Assembly: GCA_013339765.2 (NCBI GenBank)
Contig: JABSTR010001168.1
Coordinates: 56,743-120,742 of the forward strand
Source: Haemaphysalis longicornis
Lineage: Eukaryota > Arthropoda > Arachnida > Ixodida > Ixodidae
Direction: 5' to 3'
Length of the DNA stretch: 64,000 bases
Shown here piece by piece: positions 22,233-33,560 of the stretch (positions are counted from its first letter, which is position 1; each line of letters begins with the position of its first letter). The notes beneath the pieces are model-generated. The model did not search any database. It saw nothing but the letters and a program-made list of their open reading frames with translations, and had not been told where the DNA came from. The position numbers were made by a program, and so were the translations under genes.

Positions 22233-24404
22233 ATGCCTGGGAAGTGTAAGTTTCAAAGCGCTTGGCTCAGCAACGACGATTATAAGCTTTGGGTTGCGCC
22301 GGATACATCAGACCCTCACTGCGCAAAATGCACACGCTGCAGAAAGACGTTTGACATCGCTTCGATGGGCGAATCTGCTCTCAGAAGCCACGCAAAAAGT
22401 GCAAAGCACCGTGAAATCATGCAAATGGCAGCTGGAAACTCGGTTCAGAACTATCTGGCAACAAGCACAAGCGGGCGGACCACTGGCTCGGCTCCATCGC
22501 AGGCGACGGATCTACCCCGCGCCTGCAAATCACACGAGGTGGTTACCAATGCGGAAATTCTCTGGACAATGAAAGTGGTCACCTCCCACTACTCGTACAG
22601 ACTTGTTCAAGCGGATGTTTCCTGACAGCGAAGTGGCCAAATCGTTTTCCTGCGGGGAGAAAAAACGCGCCTATGTGGCATGTCATGGGCTCAGGCCGTT
22701 TTTCTTGTCCTGCATACAACAAGAGGTAGAGAAGTGTGACTATTACGTCGTGCTTTTTGACGAGTCGGGGAACGACTTCCTGCAAGAGAAGCAGATGGAC
22801 GTGCATGTGCGCTATTGGGACTCGTCACACAGGGTGGCCACCAGATATTACACATCCGCCTTTATGGGGCATTCCACGGCAGAGGATATTCAGGAAGGGC
22901 TTCTAAGGGCCTTTGCCACTTGGCAAGGTTCTTCAGATCTCGATGGACGGGCCAACCGTTAACCTGAAGTTCTTCAGGAACATGCAAGTGCACTTGCAGG
23001 AAAATGTTGACTTGGGGACGTGTGGCCTGCATACCATCCACCATGCCTCCAGGGCTGGTGTTACAGCGAGCAAGTGGGGCATTGACATTTTTGTTGACAA
23101 GCCCGAGGGCACTCTTCCGAGACTCAGCAGCACGAAGGGAAGATTTCTCTACCGTGACCAACCAGGACACATTTCCGCTGCACTTTGTGGCCCATCGATG
23201 GGTGGAAAACACAATTTTTGTCATTGAAAGAGCTTTGCTTCTCTGGAATGACATAAAGAAATACGTGCAGTCTGCAAGGAGTAAGCAGGTGAGCTTACCA
23301 AAGTGTGCATCCTTTGAAATGTGCACAGCTTTTGTCGTGACCCCTTGACTCTGGCAAAACTGAACTTTGCTCTCAGTGTTGCTTCCATTCTTCAGCCGTT
23401 CTTGAAAGACTACCAGTCCGACAAGCCAATGAACTTCTTTCTTGGTAGAGACCTTCAAAGTGTTGTGCAAAGTTCATGAAGGCTTCAGTGTTGTCTTCAT
23501 TGGCAGGGTTTGGTGGTTTGCTCAGGGTGGATGTTGATAACCCTAATAACCACACTGCGCTTGATGAAGTGGATATCGGCCCCAAATGCGTACAAGCACT
23601 CAAAGATTTGAAAGCAAGTCCAAAGGATGCATTTCAATTCAGAATGGAGTGTAAACAATTTCTGGCAGCTGTGACCAAGAAAATACTGGAACGAAGTCCC
23701 CTGAAGTCGTCCATGGTTAGAAACCTGTCTTCCCTTGACCCCCGGATGATGTGCTCGAAGCCAGATCAGTGCCTGGTGGGTTTAAGGAAGGTGTTGGACG
23801 TCGTGACCATGGCAGGAAGACTGAGTGACAGCCAACGAGAAGGTGTACTGGCAGAATACACTGAATTACCGCAAGAGTCTAAGCACGAGCTTCGTCTGTT
23901 TGGAAGGAGCGTAAGCAGGCTGGATGAGTTTTTTCGTGACCTCTTGGGCTTCAATGCCTCATACAAAGAACTGCAGAAAGCAGTCAGGCTGTTGCTTGTT
24001 TCGAGCCATGGCAAGCCACTGTCGAACGGGGTTCAAGCATCGAACCGCCAGATCTCCGTAGAGATCTGAAAGGTTTGTCCATACGTTTCACACCGTGTCA
24101 TATGTGACACAGTGGAGAGGGCAGGTGGGATTCTGAACGTTCCTATCTCAAAAGAACTCAGAGTAGCTGTGTCCGCAGCGAGGCAGCATTACAGTGCACA
24201 CTTGGAATCGCCAAAGAAACAGTGCCAGGAAAACTCCCAGCAGACAAAATGGCAGAGAATATGGAAGAAGTTGAAGGCCTGCAGATGAAGAAAAAGAAGC
24301 TTGAGGCAGATGAATATGCAGAAAAGGCTGAAGCAACCGCTGACATCAAGAACGTGGTGAAATCAAACAGCCTGAGAAAGACCGCAAGAGCCAAGGCTGA
24401 ATAA
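22233..24404 (+). pseudogene. BED-finger hAT transposase, frameshifted
   Basis: The product starts MPGKCKFQSAWLSNDDYKLW. A BED-like zinc finger follows (CAKCTRCRKTF ... HAKSAKH, Cys-x2-Cys and His-x5-His). Later blocks include FFLSCIQQEVEKCDYYVVLF with DESGND, ISMDGPTVNLKF, GLHTIHHA and HRWVENTIFVIERA, which match the order of hAT-related transposases in invertebrates. The C-terminus (24222-24404) is a Lys/Glu-rich coiled coil with EADEYAEKAEAT. Reading needs several frame changes (near 22590, 22930, 23220, 23350 and 24070), so it is a pseudogene. It lies inside matching hAT-like termini and is probably that element's own transposase. Confidence 0.75.
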
Positions 24405-24444
24405 CTCAGCAGCATTAAGAAGCAAATAGAAAGCAAACTTAAAA

Positions 24445-26603
24445 GGGGGGACGCGGCTTTCAACTTCGGAAAAATGACCAAAACATCGTTTTTTTGAAAC
24501 GCATATTCGGCTTCTATGTTTCCTATTCTGTGCGTCTGCAAAGTTTTTACGCTGAAAAGCGTCGCAAAGTGGCATAAAAAAATACTTTTGTCAGGCGCGG
24601 TGGACAAACTATCAGCGCAAAAGGGCGAAAAAAACGGCAATTTTCGGAGACGCTCTATCTCCGCAACGTGTGCCACCGGGCGCGGCCATTTTGATATGGT
24701 TAGATCGGCCGAGCGATCGTTTTTTCCGGTTCCGCTCGTCTCTTTTATCTTCGTTCATTCACAAACGCACAAACGGCAGAAAAGAAACGACGCACAAACG
24801 AAGCTAGAAATAGACTGCTGAAGCGCTATTGGTCCTCCGGTCGGGGGCGCAGAACGGACGACCCTCCTGATTGGATGTCGCGGGCGCAACGCAAGATGGC
24901 GGCCGCCTGAGCTGCGTAGCGAGCGGATTGAGCTCATTTTCGCCGCTTCGTTCGGCTGAGTTTCTGTTCAATCTGTGGTATTCAAAACGGACGTTATCGC
25001 GATGGGAATGCCAGAGATAACGAGCCAGATTACGGGAAGTTGTGTGGCTTGAAAGGCGGAGAGGTCATCGAACGCTTCGTGGTGCGCGTGACTCTACCGT
25101 CGCCAGACCCCGGAGGGTGACGCGGTGTGCGCGCTTGCGATAGCGGTTCGTGAAGTGAACTTTTAGTCGGATTTGCGATGTTACACGCTTAGTTATTGCT
25201 GTGTTTTGACTGTGGGCTCGCTAGCCTTGAGAAAGAAACGGTCGACGCGTCAAACGCTGCGGCGCGCACGGCATAGCCGAAGCGCATTGGAGCATCACAT
25301 GACTGGGCAACCGGTTACGATTGAACGCCAGTAGTTGTAATTAATGCCTGCGACGTTAGTTTTAATCTTAAAAGCGACCCTGACCAGCCATATCAGGTAT
25401 AATCAAAGCTCGATATGTCGCGGTAAGCGTGCGCTGCGATGCGCGCGAGCCATATCGCCTTTCTTGCGCAATGTTTTCCCGTTGCACTTGTAATTTTCAT
25501 GCAAACAGGTTTGAGTTAGTAATATAGGAATAAAATATGCTCTCTGCGTTAAAAATGTACGTTACTGTGGCAGCATTTAACAGTGACTTTTTTAGGGAAT
25601 TATTGATACCATTGCTCAGGGCATACTGGCTGTGCTGCGGAAATATTGGATGCCTTGAATGTCAAACGTAGTAAAAAAAATATGCTCTTGCATTGAAGTT
25701 GGGAGTTATGCAGAATACTCTACCAAGCTTCAAAGTAGCTCATTTTCAACCTGTGGTATGCAAACTTTTGGCAATGAACACCTGCACTATGAGTACTAAC
25801 TTGGTGCCAGGCAACGATAAACATGAAAAAAAAAGCCAAAAATGTTCAATTTAAGTTAAAAAATGCTAACTTGTTGCCATGGTGACAACACTGCAAAAGG
25901 AGCTTTCCAGTGCGATACAGCCACCCAACTAACCTACTTTGCATTGAAAAGCCCATTGAAACCCATTCTCCCCTCCGTTTGGTTTGCAAAGGGGGGTATG
26001 TACTCTTCACGGAGGAGCTGAAATGATGTTTTCTGGAAAGAGAAAGGCTGAAAAGGCACTCCAATTTCAAGGCAAGGCCTTCCAGAAGCCCCATGTTAAA
26101 AAGGACATGAAAGGCTACAACCGTGACGACCTTTGATATGTGAAACCTATGTTGCAACTTCGGAAGCCGTTTTCTCAAACAGTTTTTTTTTGCCACCTGT
26201 GTCGCTTGTCCCAGGGATTTCTTCGTGACTGCTGGGTCTATTTTGATTCCGTTTCTTGCATTACATTCCTTGATGAACTGTTCAGGTCGTGACACTTTTA
26301 GTTTTCCAGATTTGTTTTTTTGTGATTTTTTTATTCAAATAATCGTTCACAGTTGACATGCCTATTGCACATTAACCTCTAAAAAAATGAAAACTAAAAA
26401 ACATTGTGTTGTAACAAAAAAATTCTAAAACTGTCACGACCTCGTCCATTCATTTGGGAATGCAAAGCACTTCGAACAAGTTTTCTATCGTGTTTTATAA
26501 GCCGCTCAAGCTCGGTACAAGCGGAACAGCAAGAAATTTCATACATAAAAAGTTATCAAAATATTAACTTCAAATTTTTATGGTGTTATCACAGAAGCAT
26601 AGA
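24445..26603 (+). mobile_element. Large TIR element copy A, one end missing
   Basis: From GGGGGGACGCGGCTTTCAAC the sequence follows the reverse complement of 41104-43871 for about 2.1 kb. It stops near GGTGTTATCACAGAAGC, so the last roughly 75 bp with the second terminal repeat are absent. A GC-rich segment (24.7-25.3 kb) resembles a promoter/first-exon region and encodes VIERFVVRVTLPSPDP, also present in copy B as VIEHFVVRVTLPSPDP. A second shared peptide (FIKECNARNGIKIDPAVTKK) is on the opposite strand. I do not recognise the superfamily. Confidence 0.7.
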
Positions 26604-26815
26604 CTGCCCTGAGCTTAAGAACTTCATCTAGTGGATTGAAACTGTGCAATCTAGTCGAATCAAGTTTAACGTGCAATAAGTTCAAGTGAAGTCACTTTTC
26701 TTTGTTCTGTTCAATAAAATGTAACGTGATTGATCTACCGTAGTGCTCTTCCATTTTTTGAAAGGTCCTTGAAAAAGTCCTTGAATTTTTTTCTTGAAAA
26801 CCTGTACGAACCCTG

Positions 26816-27990
26816 TCTTGGTCTTCTCCACGCCTGGATGACCCGCGTGCAGCAACTGCAGGACCCTGGACCGCAGGCTCTGCGGAATCACCACCCTGGA
26901 ACCCCACAGCAGGCAGCCTGCTGCAGGCTCAGCTTGGCGGCCTTGTGGCTGTATGTACGCTCTGCCAACTCCTCCCCTCGGGACATCGCCTTGACCACCT
27001 GCAACGAACTGGGTCCCGGCTGGTCGCCTGCGACACTGCCGATCTGGACAGCACCTCCGGGTAGGCGTGCTCCAGCATGAACACTTCGGCAGGTTCAGGA
27101 ACAGCAGCAGACAGCTCCGGCAGGGGCAGTCGGCTCAGGGCGTCAGCAGGTGCCAGGTCCTTTCCCGGACGGTAGACCAGCCGGTAGTCGTAGGCCTCGG
27201 GGCCCAGCGCACCACTCGAGGTGATGCCCCAGCAGTCCCAGCAGCGGCTTGTGGTTCGTGACCCCTCGAACTTTCGGCCCCACAGGTACTGGTGGAAGCG
27301 CTCGACCCCGAACATGAGCGCCAGGCCTTCCTTGTCCAGCTGGCTGTACCGCTGTTCTGCAGCATGAAGCCGACGGGACGCAAATGACACAGGGCGTTCC
27401 TGGCCATTCTTCTCCCGGTGGGCCAGGACGGCTCGCACGCCGTACGGCGACGCATCTACGGGCCGGACGACAGGCTTGGCCGGATTGAAGTGCACCAGCA
27501 CAAGAGCCTTGGTGATGAGCTCCTTGCTGCGCTGGAAGGCCAAGTCCTGCTCCTTCCAGGCCCACTTCTGTCCATCTCGAAGCTTAAGATGCTTAAGCTT
27601 TACATGCGACGACAGGTTCGGCAGGAAGCTTCTGTAGAAGTTTACAAGGCCGAGGTAGCTCGGCAGCTCCTTCTTGTTCTGGGGCTTGGGCGCCTTGAGC
27701 ACAAGCCTCAACTTTGTGGGGTGCCGGGGCCAGTCCAGCCTGGCACTCAACGCTGGGGGCCAAGAAAATGCACTTCTCCAGCTTGAGCTTCAGCCCGGCA
27801 TCCTGCAATCGTGCCAGGCTGTTGTGTAGGCTCTGCAGGTGGTCCTCGTTGTCTGTACCGGTCACCAGGATGTCCTCCAAGTACACAGCCACGTGCCTCA
27901 TGCCCCTGAACAGGTTGTCCATCTCCCTCTGGAAAATGGAAGGTGCTGAGGCTACGCCGAACGGTAGGCGCATGTACTGGAAGAGTCCCA
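26816..27990 (-). pseudogene. Ty3 RT C-terminal half, RNase H and integrase HHCC segment (degenerate)
   Basis: On the - strand, the RT palm MGLFQYMRLPFGVASAPSIF leads to the active-site block VAVYLEDILV, where the family has YxDD. The codon at 27875-27877 gives Glu instead of the first Asp. Downstream are KKELPSYLGLVNFYRSFLPN (RT connection), RPVDASPYGVRAVLAHRE (RNase H, first Asp), FASRRLHAAEQRYSQLDKEG (Glu) and YRPGKDLAPADALSRLP (DALSR hallmark). The integrase zinc segment HAGHPGVEKTK ends at the hAT insertion. Frameshifts occur near 27740 and 27250. Confidence 0.88.
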
Positions 27991-28760
27991 ACGTCGTACC
28001 AGCACCAGTTGCTGGTACGCATCTCTGAGGTCCAGCTTGGTGAACTTCTGTCCTCCAGACAGCGCCAGCCAGAGATGTTCAATGCGTGGCAGCGGGTACC
28101 TCTCCACGGTAGCGACGGGGTTGATGGTGACCTTGAAGTCCCCGCAGATCCTAACACTGCCGTCTTGCTTGAGGACTGGCATGATGGGAGCGGCCCACTC
28201 CGACGACGTGACGGGCACCAGGATGTCGTCTAGCTGCAGCCGATGCAGCTCCTGGGTGACCCCATCCTTCAGGGCGGCTTGAAACACCGGGGCTGGGCTC
28301 CCTCTGGGACATGGATGCTAGCCTCCCTGCCGGTGAATGTGCCCACCCCAGGCTGGAACAGGGTCTTGAACTTGGTCAGGAGGCCTGGGACGTCTTCCAC
28401 CGCACGCACTGCTTCCTGGTACTCCGGCAGCCGCACACCCAAAGCCTCGATCCAGTTCCGGCCCAACAGCGTTGGCAACGACCCCTTGGCAGGGGCACGG
28501 TGGCCTCCCTGTCGCCAAGGCGAATGCTGACCTGGGCTTGACCCTCGACCTGGGCGAGCTGTCCGGAGTAGCTGCGCAGCATTACGCCCGACGCCTCGAC
28601 GGACACACCAGGGAAGGTGCGCCTGAAGGCTTTCCCGGCCATGGCCCCCGCTGGCCCCCGTGTCCAGCATCATGGAAAGTATGTTCGTGTATGTCCGTGT
28701 GCCACATGTCGAAAATCTGCGGGTCTTTGGCCACGACGTGAAGCCTAGCCGTTCATGAAC
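27950..28760 (-). pseudogene. Ty3 protease and RT N-terminal half (degenerate)
   Basis: On the - strand, SMMLDTGASG (about 28690-28660) is an aspartic protease active site (DTGA), followed by frameshifted sequence with LLGRNWIEALG. Next come the RT entry motifs: ELHRLQLDDILVPVTSSEWA with PIMPVLKQDGSVRICGDFKV (the family's RxCxDYR-like strand) and KFTKLDLRDAYQQLVL, which carries the first catalytic Asp of RT. A frameshift near 27980 separates this from the YLEDIL block. Confidence 0.85.
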
Positions 28761-29550
28761 CCGAAGCTGCTGCCGCACGCCCCTGCCGACTTCCTTGGCC
28801 GTGGGCTGGCGCGGAACTTGTGCTCGACGGCGGCTGCTGCTTTCGTCCGTTCGCCGTCCCCCCTCGGCACGCCCGAGCAATGTGCCCAGTTCTACCACAC
28901 GCAAAGCACTCCGCTTGCGCAAACTGGCACTGTGAGGGGGGGTGGTCACCACCGCAACGACTGCACCTGCCATGCCGTGTCGCCATCTTGTTCACCGCCA
29001 CTTCCGTCGACGGTGAGCCGGCTGCACGCGCTATCTCGCCCGCGTCCTTGGTCGCAGCATCCATCGCCAGCACTGCCTTCACAGCGTCGTCCAGCGAGGG
29101 GTCGGGAAGCTCCAGGAGTTGCGCCTGCAAGGCGGGGTCGTTGATGCCGCAGACGAAATGGGCCCGGAGCAGCGAGTCGAGCTGCTCCCCGAAGGCGCAG
29201 CCACTCGCTAACCCTCGCAGCACTGCGACGAACTGCCCGAGCGTCTCTCCATCTTGGCGGCTCTGGTTGTTGTAGCGGAAGCTCTCCTATAACGTCGACG
29301 GGGCCGGGCTGAAGTGCGAGCGTAGCGTCGCGAGCAGCTCTCCTAGCGACTTGTCATGCGGCGTGGCCGGCTTGAGGAGGTCGAGCAGGAGAGCGAAGAT
29401 GCGGGTCCCGCAGCTGTCCAGGAAAATGTCGCGTGGTTTTGCCTCGGGTGTGTCGTTCGCCCTTAAAAACACGCCGACTTGCTCCTCATAGACCAACCAG
29501 GCGGACCCTTCACCCTCGAACGGCTCGAGCCTCCCGTACAGCGGCATGGC
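28760..29550 (-). pseudogene. Ty3 Gag with two zinc knuckles (contains stop)
   Basis: Gag packages the element's RNA into particles. The likely start is the ATG at about 29546 (MPLYGRLEPFEGEGSAWLVY). A capsid-like region follows (DIFLDSCGTRIFALLLDLLK). A stop near 29287 interrupts it. The frame goes on with VLRGLASGCAFGEQLDSLLR, DPSLDDAVKAVLAMDAATKD and two zinc knuckles: CSRCGGDHPPSQC (CX2CX3HX4C) and CFACGRTGHIARAC (CX2CX4HX4C). The first knuckle has a shortened Cys-His spacing. Confidence 0.85.
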
Positions 29551-29622
29551 GTAATGGCGGCCGGCGTGAGGGGGCAATGTCTCGGCGCTCTCGGTGGCTT
29601 CGGCCGCTCCACGGGCTTCTTC

Positions 29623-29633
29623 CCTCGTCGCCA
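29623..29633 (-). promoter_or_regulatory. Primer binding site of the Ty3-type element
   Basis: One base inside the 5' LTR the - strand reads TGGCGACGAGG. This is complementary to the 3' end of an insect tRNA-Ser (CCTCGTCG plus CCA) as I remember it. Eleven bases match. This would prime minus-strand cDNA synthesis. Confidence 0.6.
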
Positions 29634-29634
29634 G

Positions 29635-31105
29635 TGTCACGATTTGGCCCGCATTCGTGAACCTGGGAGGGTACCCTCCAGCGTGCTGGTGGAGACGGTG
29701 ACTGACCGCGAGCGGCTGTGCTCGGCGGTGTTTATCATGCAGGAAGAAAATTGTTAGGAGGGAGCATGACGTCAGGCGGCCCAGCTTCGGCAAGCCAACC
29801 TCTTCTGAAGCCGCTTTCTCCTCTCCTCGGGCTCCTCCCGTGCAATGCATCATGGAAGATGCCCCACTCTCAGGCCCGTGGTAGCATTTAGTGGCGCAAG
29901 CTGCCGGTGGAGGTGGAGCCGAGGGGGTCGCCGAAGGCGTTGTACAAGATTGTTCGCCAGCGTTGCGCTCCCGCCCTCGTACCGTGGAAGTACTGTCGCT
30001 GCTCAAAGTGACACGAGACGTAGACCCCCTGCTCAGGAAGCACCTTCACGATCTGCGAGCCGAATTTGACGCTTACCGCTGGAACCACGACCAGCTTTGC
30101 TATTCACAAGCACGGAGAGGCCTACGGGTGTGCGGTGTTTGCCAAGTGTGCTTTGACGATTGCGTTTGGCATTCTGCTGGGAGTTATCGCGCCACCTTTC
30201 CTTTACATCATAGCGCCGTAACGAGTGTTCTGTCAGCTGAGAGGTGATGCGAAAAGCTTTGGTCTCGCTCGCGTGCGCATTTGCATACGTTCGTCTTATC
30301 GGTGCTCCGGCATGGTGGCACGTTGAACGTGCCACAATTGTCATGGTGACGTCTGTGTTGCATTGCTGGCTCCTTCAGTGCATTAGAAAACAAAAGGTGC
30401 AGAATCACTGATGTTTGGTGCGGGCACAGGAAGAACGGATCATTTTCCGCCTCGCGTCGCAGGCAGTACGTGGGCTGGCTGACCAAGGGCTGCTCAATCC
30501 GTGCGATAGGTACACGGGTAACGAACGCTCAGTGACGCCTGGGAGGTGAAAAGCTAAAATGACCAGAACCCAGGAAGTGAGGTGTGTTTTGTGAAATAAA
30601 ATGTGAGGCACTGATGTTGTACTCTGACATCTCCACTTTTGCACTGCGGTGAAACACGACACTTCGACTGCGGCGCACTTCGACGAATCCCAGAGCTCAA
30701 TAAATAAAGATGTTGTCTGTCTCTCCCGTCCGAACACTTTGCCTGCACGATCAGCCCGCTGCGCGTTTAGGGTTGCAGGCAGCGCTGCGTGCAACGCCCG
30801 GACGGGGACTCGTCGTCGAAACCCGAATACCTGGACGGCCCGGAAACCGAACGGAATGACGCAATACGGGCAGGCGGCCGCATGAGGCGCAAAGAACTAC
30901 CGCTTACCTGTCACGTGAGGGGGGCATCTCCTTTTTATGACTAGGCTTCACGATAGTCACGTGACACTCCCTCCTAAACTTTTCTTTCCTCCATGTGTTT
31001 ATTGGTCAGCCGTGCACAATGTTTCCCACTTTAGCCTGGTGGGGCCACCGAACTTAGCAGCCAACGAATATTAGGGTCGGTGGGGGGCACCACACACTTG
31101 TCACA
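29635..31105 (-). repeat. 5' LTR of the Ty3-type element, split by a DNA element
   Basis: LTR sequence is at 29635-29735 and resumes at 31003-31105. Together they form about 204 bp that align with the 226-bp LTR at 19300. The interruption is a 1.26-kb DNA element with its own 8-bp duplication. Confidence 0.85.
29736..30994. mobile_element. 1.26-kb DNA element in the 5' LTR, 8-bp TSD
   Basis: The flanks repeat gtgtttat at 29728-29735 and 30995-31002. The left end CATGCAGGAAGAAAATTGTT and the inverted right end (reverse complement ATGGAGGAAAGAAAAGTTTA) form TIRs of about 30 bp that continue into AGGAGGGAG. No transposase was recognised. An 8-bp TSD suits hAT or P-type elements. Confidence 0.7.
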
Positions 31106-31348
31106 CCTGCAGCTCGCTCAACCATTTTGAAAAGAAAGGATCCCACCAGTTCTCAATGGCGCACGTGCGCCAAACAAAACAATGACGGCTGTTGGCCTTT
31201 CTGTACGTCGACAAAGCGGTACTCGCTTACTTTTCTAAACATAATTGGTGCAACGAGGTGCCACTCTGTCTAGCAAAGTTCGTAAACAGAAGGAGCTGGA
31301 CTTCGCTTGCATGATCAGACATACTTGGTGCTGAGGGCCAGAGTGAAA

Positions 31349-32240
31349 AACGTGCAGAGAAGGGAAAACCCACGGAATGTTTTGGATGCGTTTGACACGA
31401 TCTCGACATTCTTAGGTGCACACGACAACTAGCAACGAACCACTTGTACAGTGAGAGCTGAACTGTGACGTTGGCTGCAAGGTAAGGCTCACGAAGTAAT
31501 ATAACCGACTTTAGGAAATAAATTTTTGGTTTGTGGCCGATTTTCCGGTCGTTTGGTTTCATTCTCGCGGCCACGAAATTCTCGCAAACGCGAATTTTCT
31601 GGCTTTCCCTGGCAGTTTCGTTATTGCGGGGTTCGACTGTGTCCGTCTGCTTGAAGACCGCGTAAGGCGTGCGGGGTTGGTGGAGAACTCCTTTGAGTAC
31701 CGACTCATTTGGGGCCCGCTGAGGGTGCGGGTGGTTGGACCAGGCTTTGGGCAGAGGCTGGAGTCGGCACCCCTTGCCAGGCCTCCTCTGCCTTCGGAGC
31801 CCAGCAGGTTGGCGGCATCCCGATTGCAGGGACCGCAAAATATCCTGATTTGGCAGGTCAGGGCTGTAGAGGAGTCGGACATTTCCCCGTGCCCTTCCAA
31901 ACTGCTGTAACCCCTTCCGATTTGCTATTACCCATTCCAGCTACTTTTCAGGGGACATCAGGGGAATCTCCCGAAGCCCGTTCTCCAAACTGTGGTCACC
32001 CGCCGTGGTGGCTCAGTGGCTAAGGCGTTGCGCTGCTCAGCACGAGGTCGCGGGTTCGACTCCCGGCCGCGGCGGCCGCTTTTCTGATGGAGGCGAAAAG
32101 CAAAAACGCCCGTGTGTACGAGTCTTCGGCGCACGTTTAAAGATCCCCAGGTGGTCAAAATTAATCCGGAGCCCTCCACTATGGCGCGCCTCATTGCCTA
32201 CGTTGTGTCAGTGCGTAAAACCCTACAATCAACCAATCAA
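31349..32240 (+). repeat. Duplicate of the 11.38-12.26 kb block, ending in a Ruka SINE
   Basis: From GTGCAGAGAAGG the sequence matches the block at 11380 with only scattered differences, through the SINE at 31998-32240. The SINE has full A and B boxes. The word tgtggt precedes it and recurs after its tail at 32243-32248, a short possible TSD. Unlike the other copy, no SINE head precedes the block here. Confidence 0.8.
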
Positions 32241-33560
32241 AATGTGGTGCATATAGCTGTGCCTCCCCCCGCCCTTTAATTTTACTTTCACCTTTGGGTA
32301 GTCTAAACCTATATTGGCGATTGGCAAATTAATTTATTTTAAGATTGAATTAAGCCTGTTATACTTAGAGGTGTAGGCTGAGGAACTTTCTTTCTTTGCC
32401 TTACAATGTCTGTCTGTCCCTCGATTCAGCCTCTCCCCTGGAAGTTGAAAAAATTTGCCAAAAAGAGGTTTATGGGCTGAAACGTTCCAGACAACTAAAA
32501 CTGCTGGCGTCGGCTATACATGACCCCGTTGTTTAACCTGTAGTCAGGCACAATGGAGGGAGGATGTGAGTGCTTATCAACCAGTGGTTCCTCCGTCATT
32601 TCAGTCAACTGGTTCTTACGGTAGGAGGTGCGTTAAAAGGGCCCCAGAAACTCTCCAGAATCAAAAACAATGGGGCTCCCGCTCATGCCGTCCCAGGCAG
32701 AACAAAAGGCAGTGATGGACTGCAAGGAGTGCGGGGCAGTAAATTTGAATTGCATTGAAGAAACCTCTATTCAATTTATCACGAGAGGGGAAGAGAAGGA
32801 GGTACGTGGTAAGGGCAGCAGAAGTGACACAGGCAGATAATAATAATAATAATAATCTACACTTCAAATATACAGAGCATTGTCCAGCCATAAGTGACAT
32901 GGCTTGTGTGCGTCGCTGGACGGTCACAGGAGCTTGTGAATTCGGACCTTGGAAATAGAAAGCACAAAGTTCCAAACATCAAAAGGGCAATATCTGAGCA
33001 ACTGCCGTGCCCAGAAAAAAAAAGAAGCATTTAACACTCACCCATTCAAAATCAATTGTTATAGTGTTTTAAATAAAAACAGCATAATGCACTCATTCAA
33101 TCTCTGTAATAAATGTCATTAAAAATGTTTTTACATGCTGAATTGGAGTGACTACTGGCCCGGTTTTCATTCGGTTAGAGGAGTGGGGGACTTAAAATCC
33201 TGTAATAAGTGCACACACATGGCAATACAAACGTTTCAATGTTTCTTCGAGGCATACCTTTAACATCCTGAACTTTAAATGGATTCTGATTAGAAGTGCT
33301 TGCACATAGCATTAAACGTAAATTGCTTCCCAATAGGTCAATTACCAAATTGCTTCATAACATTGTCCATTGGTTCAGCATGGTTCATTGTACTATAAGC
33401 AAGGTTGTAGGCACTTTTATGGAGGATACTGTTCAGAATAGTGAGCTTATAAGATGATGCAAGACCGTATTCCATATTTAATAATGAACTCTCCTGAACT
33501 TTTATACACCAGCATTTCTTAACCGAAGTCTTACAATTGCAGTACACCGCATACAAGCTG
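32241..33560. other. EGLN intron, A/T-rich, no gene seen
   Basis: No coding similarity was recognised. It holds an (ATA)n microsatellite at 32838-32857 and several A-rich runs. Open frames lack family motifs. Confidence 0.5.

Larger units (their letters stand above)
20630..26815. mobile_element. hAT-type DNA transposon inserted in the Ty3 integrase
   Basis: Termini are CAGGGTGCGCACAGGTCC on the left and the inverted counterpart on the right (ending GTACGAACCCTG). They are followed by runs of TCCTTGAAA-like subterminal repeats. The flanks are tcttg at 20625-20629 and 26816-26820, a 5-bp duplication. Some hAT groups make 5- to 6-bp duplications, and the transposase inside is BED-finger hAT-like, so a short-TSD hAT is the best reading. 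It contains an RNase H LINE 3' fragment and a large TIR element, both later arrivals. Confidence 0.8.
19300..31105 (-). mobile_element. Ty3-type LTR retrotransposon, degenerate and split by later insertions
   Basis: The whole unit is flanked by a perfect 5-bp duplication, cctgc (19295-19299 and 31106-31110). In - strand order it holds a 5' LTR (itself interrupted), a primer binding site, gag with zinc knuckles, protease, reverse transcriptase, RNase H, integrase, a purine tract and a 3' LTR. This gag-PR-RT-RH-IN order defines Ty3-like elements. The integrase is split by a hAT-type element at 20630-26815. Many frameshifts, a stop in gag and an altered RT active site show it is dead. Without the insertions it would be roughly 4.4 kb. 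Confidence 0.9.

Noticed and set aside
29287..30006. 239-codon - strand frame as a complete Gag
   Set aside because: The N-terminal 150 codons read through the LTR and the DNA element inserted in it; only the part from about 29546 is Gag.
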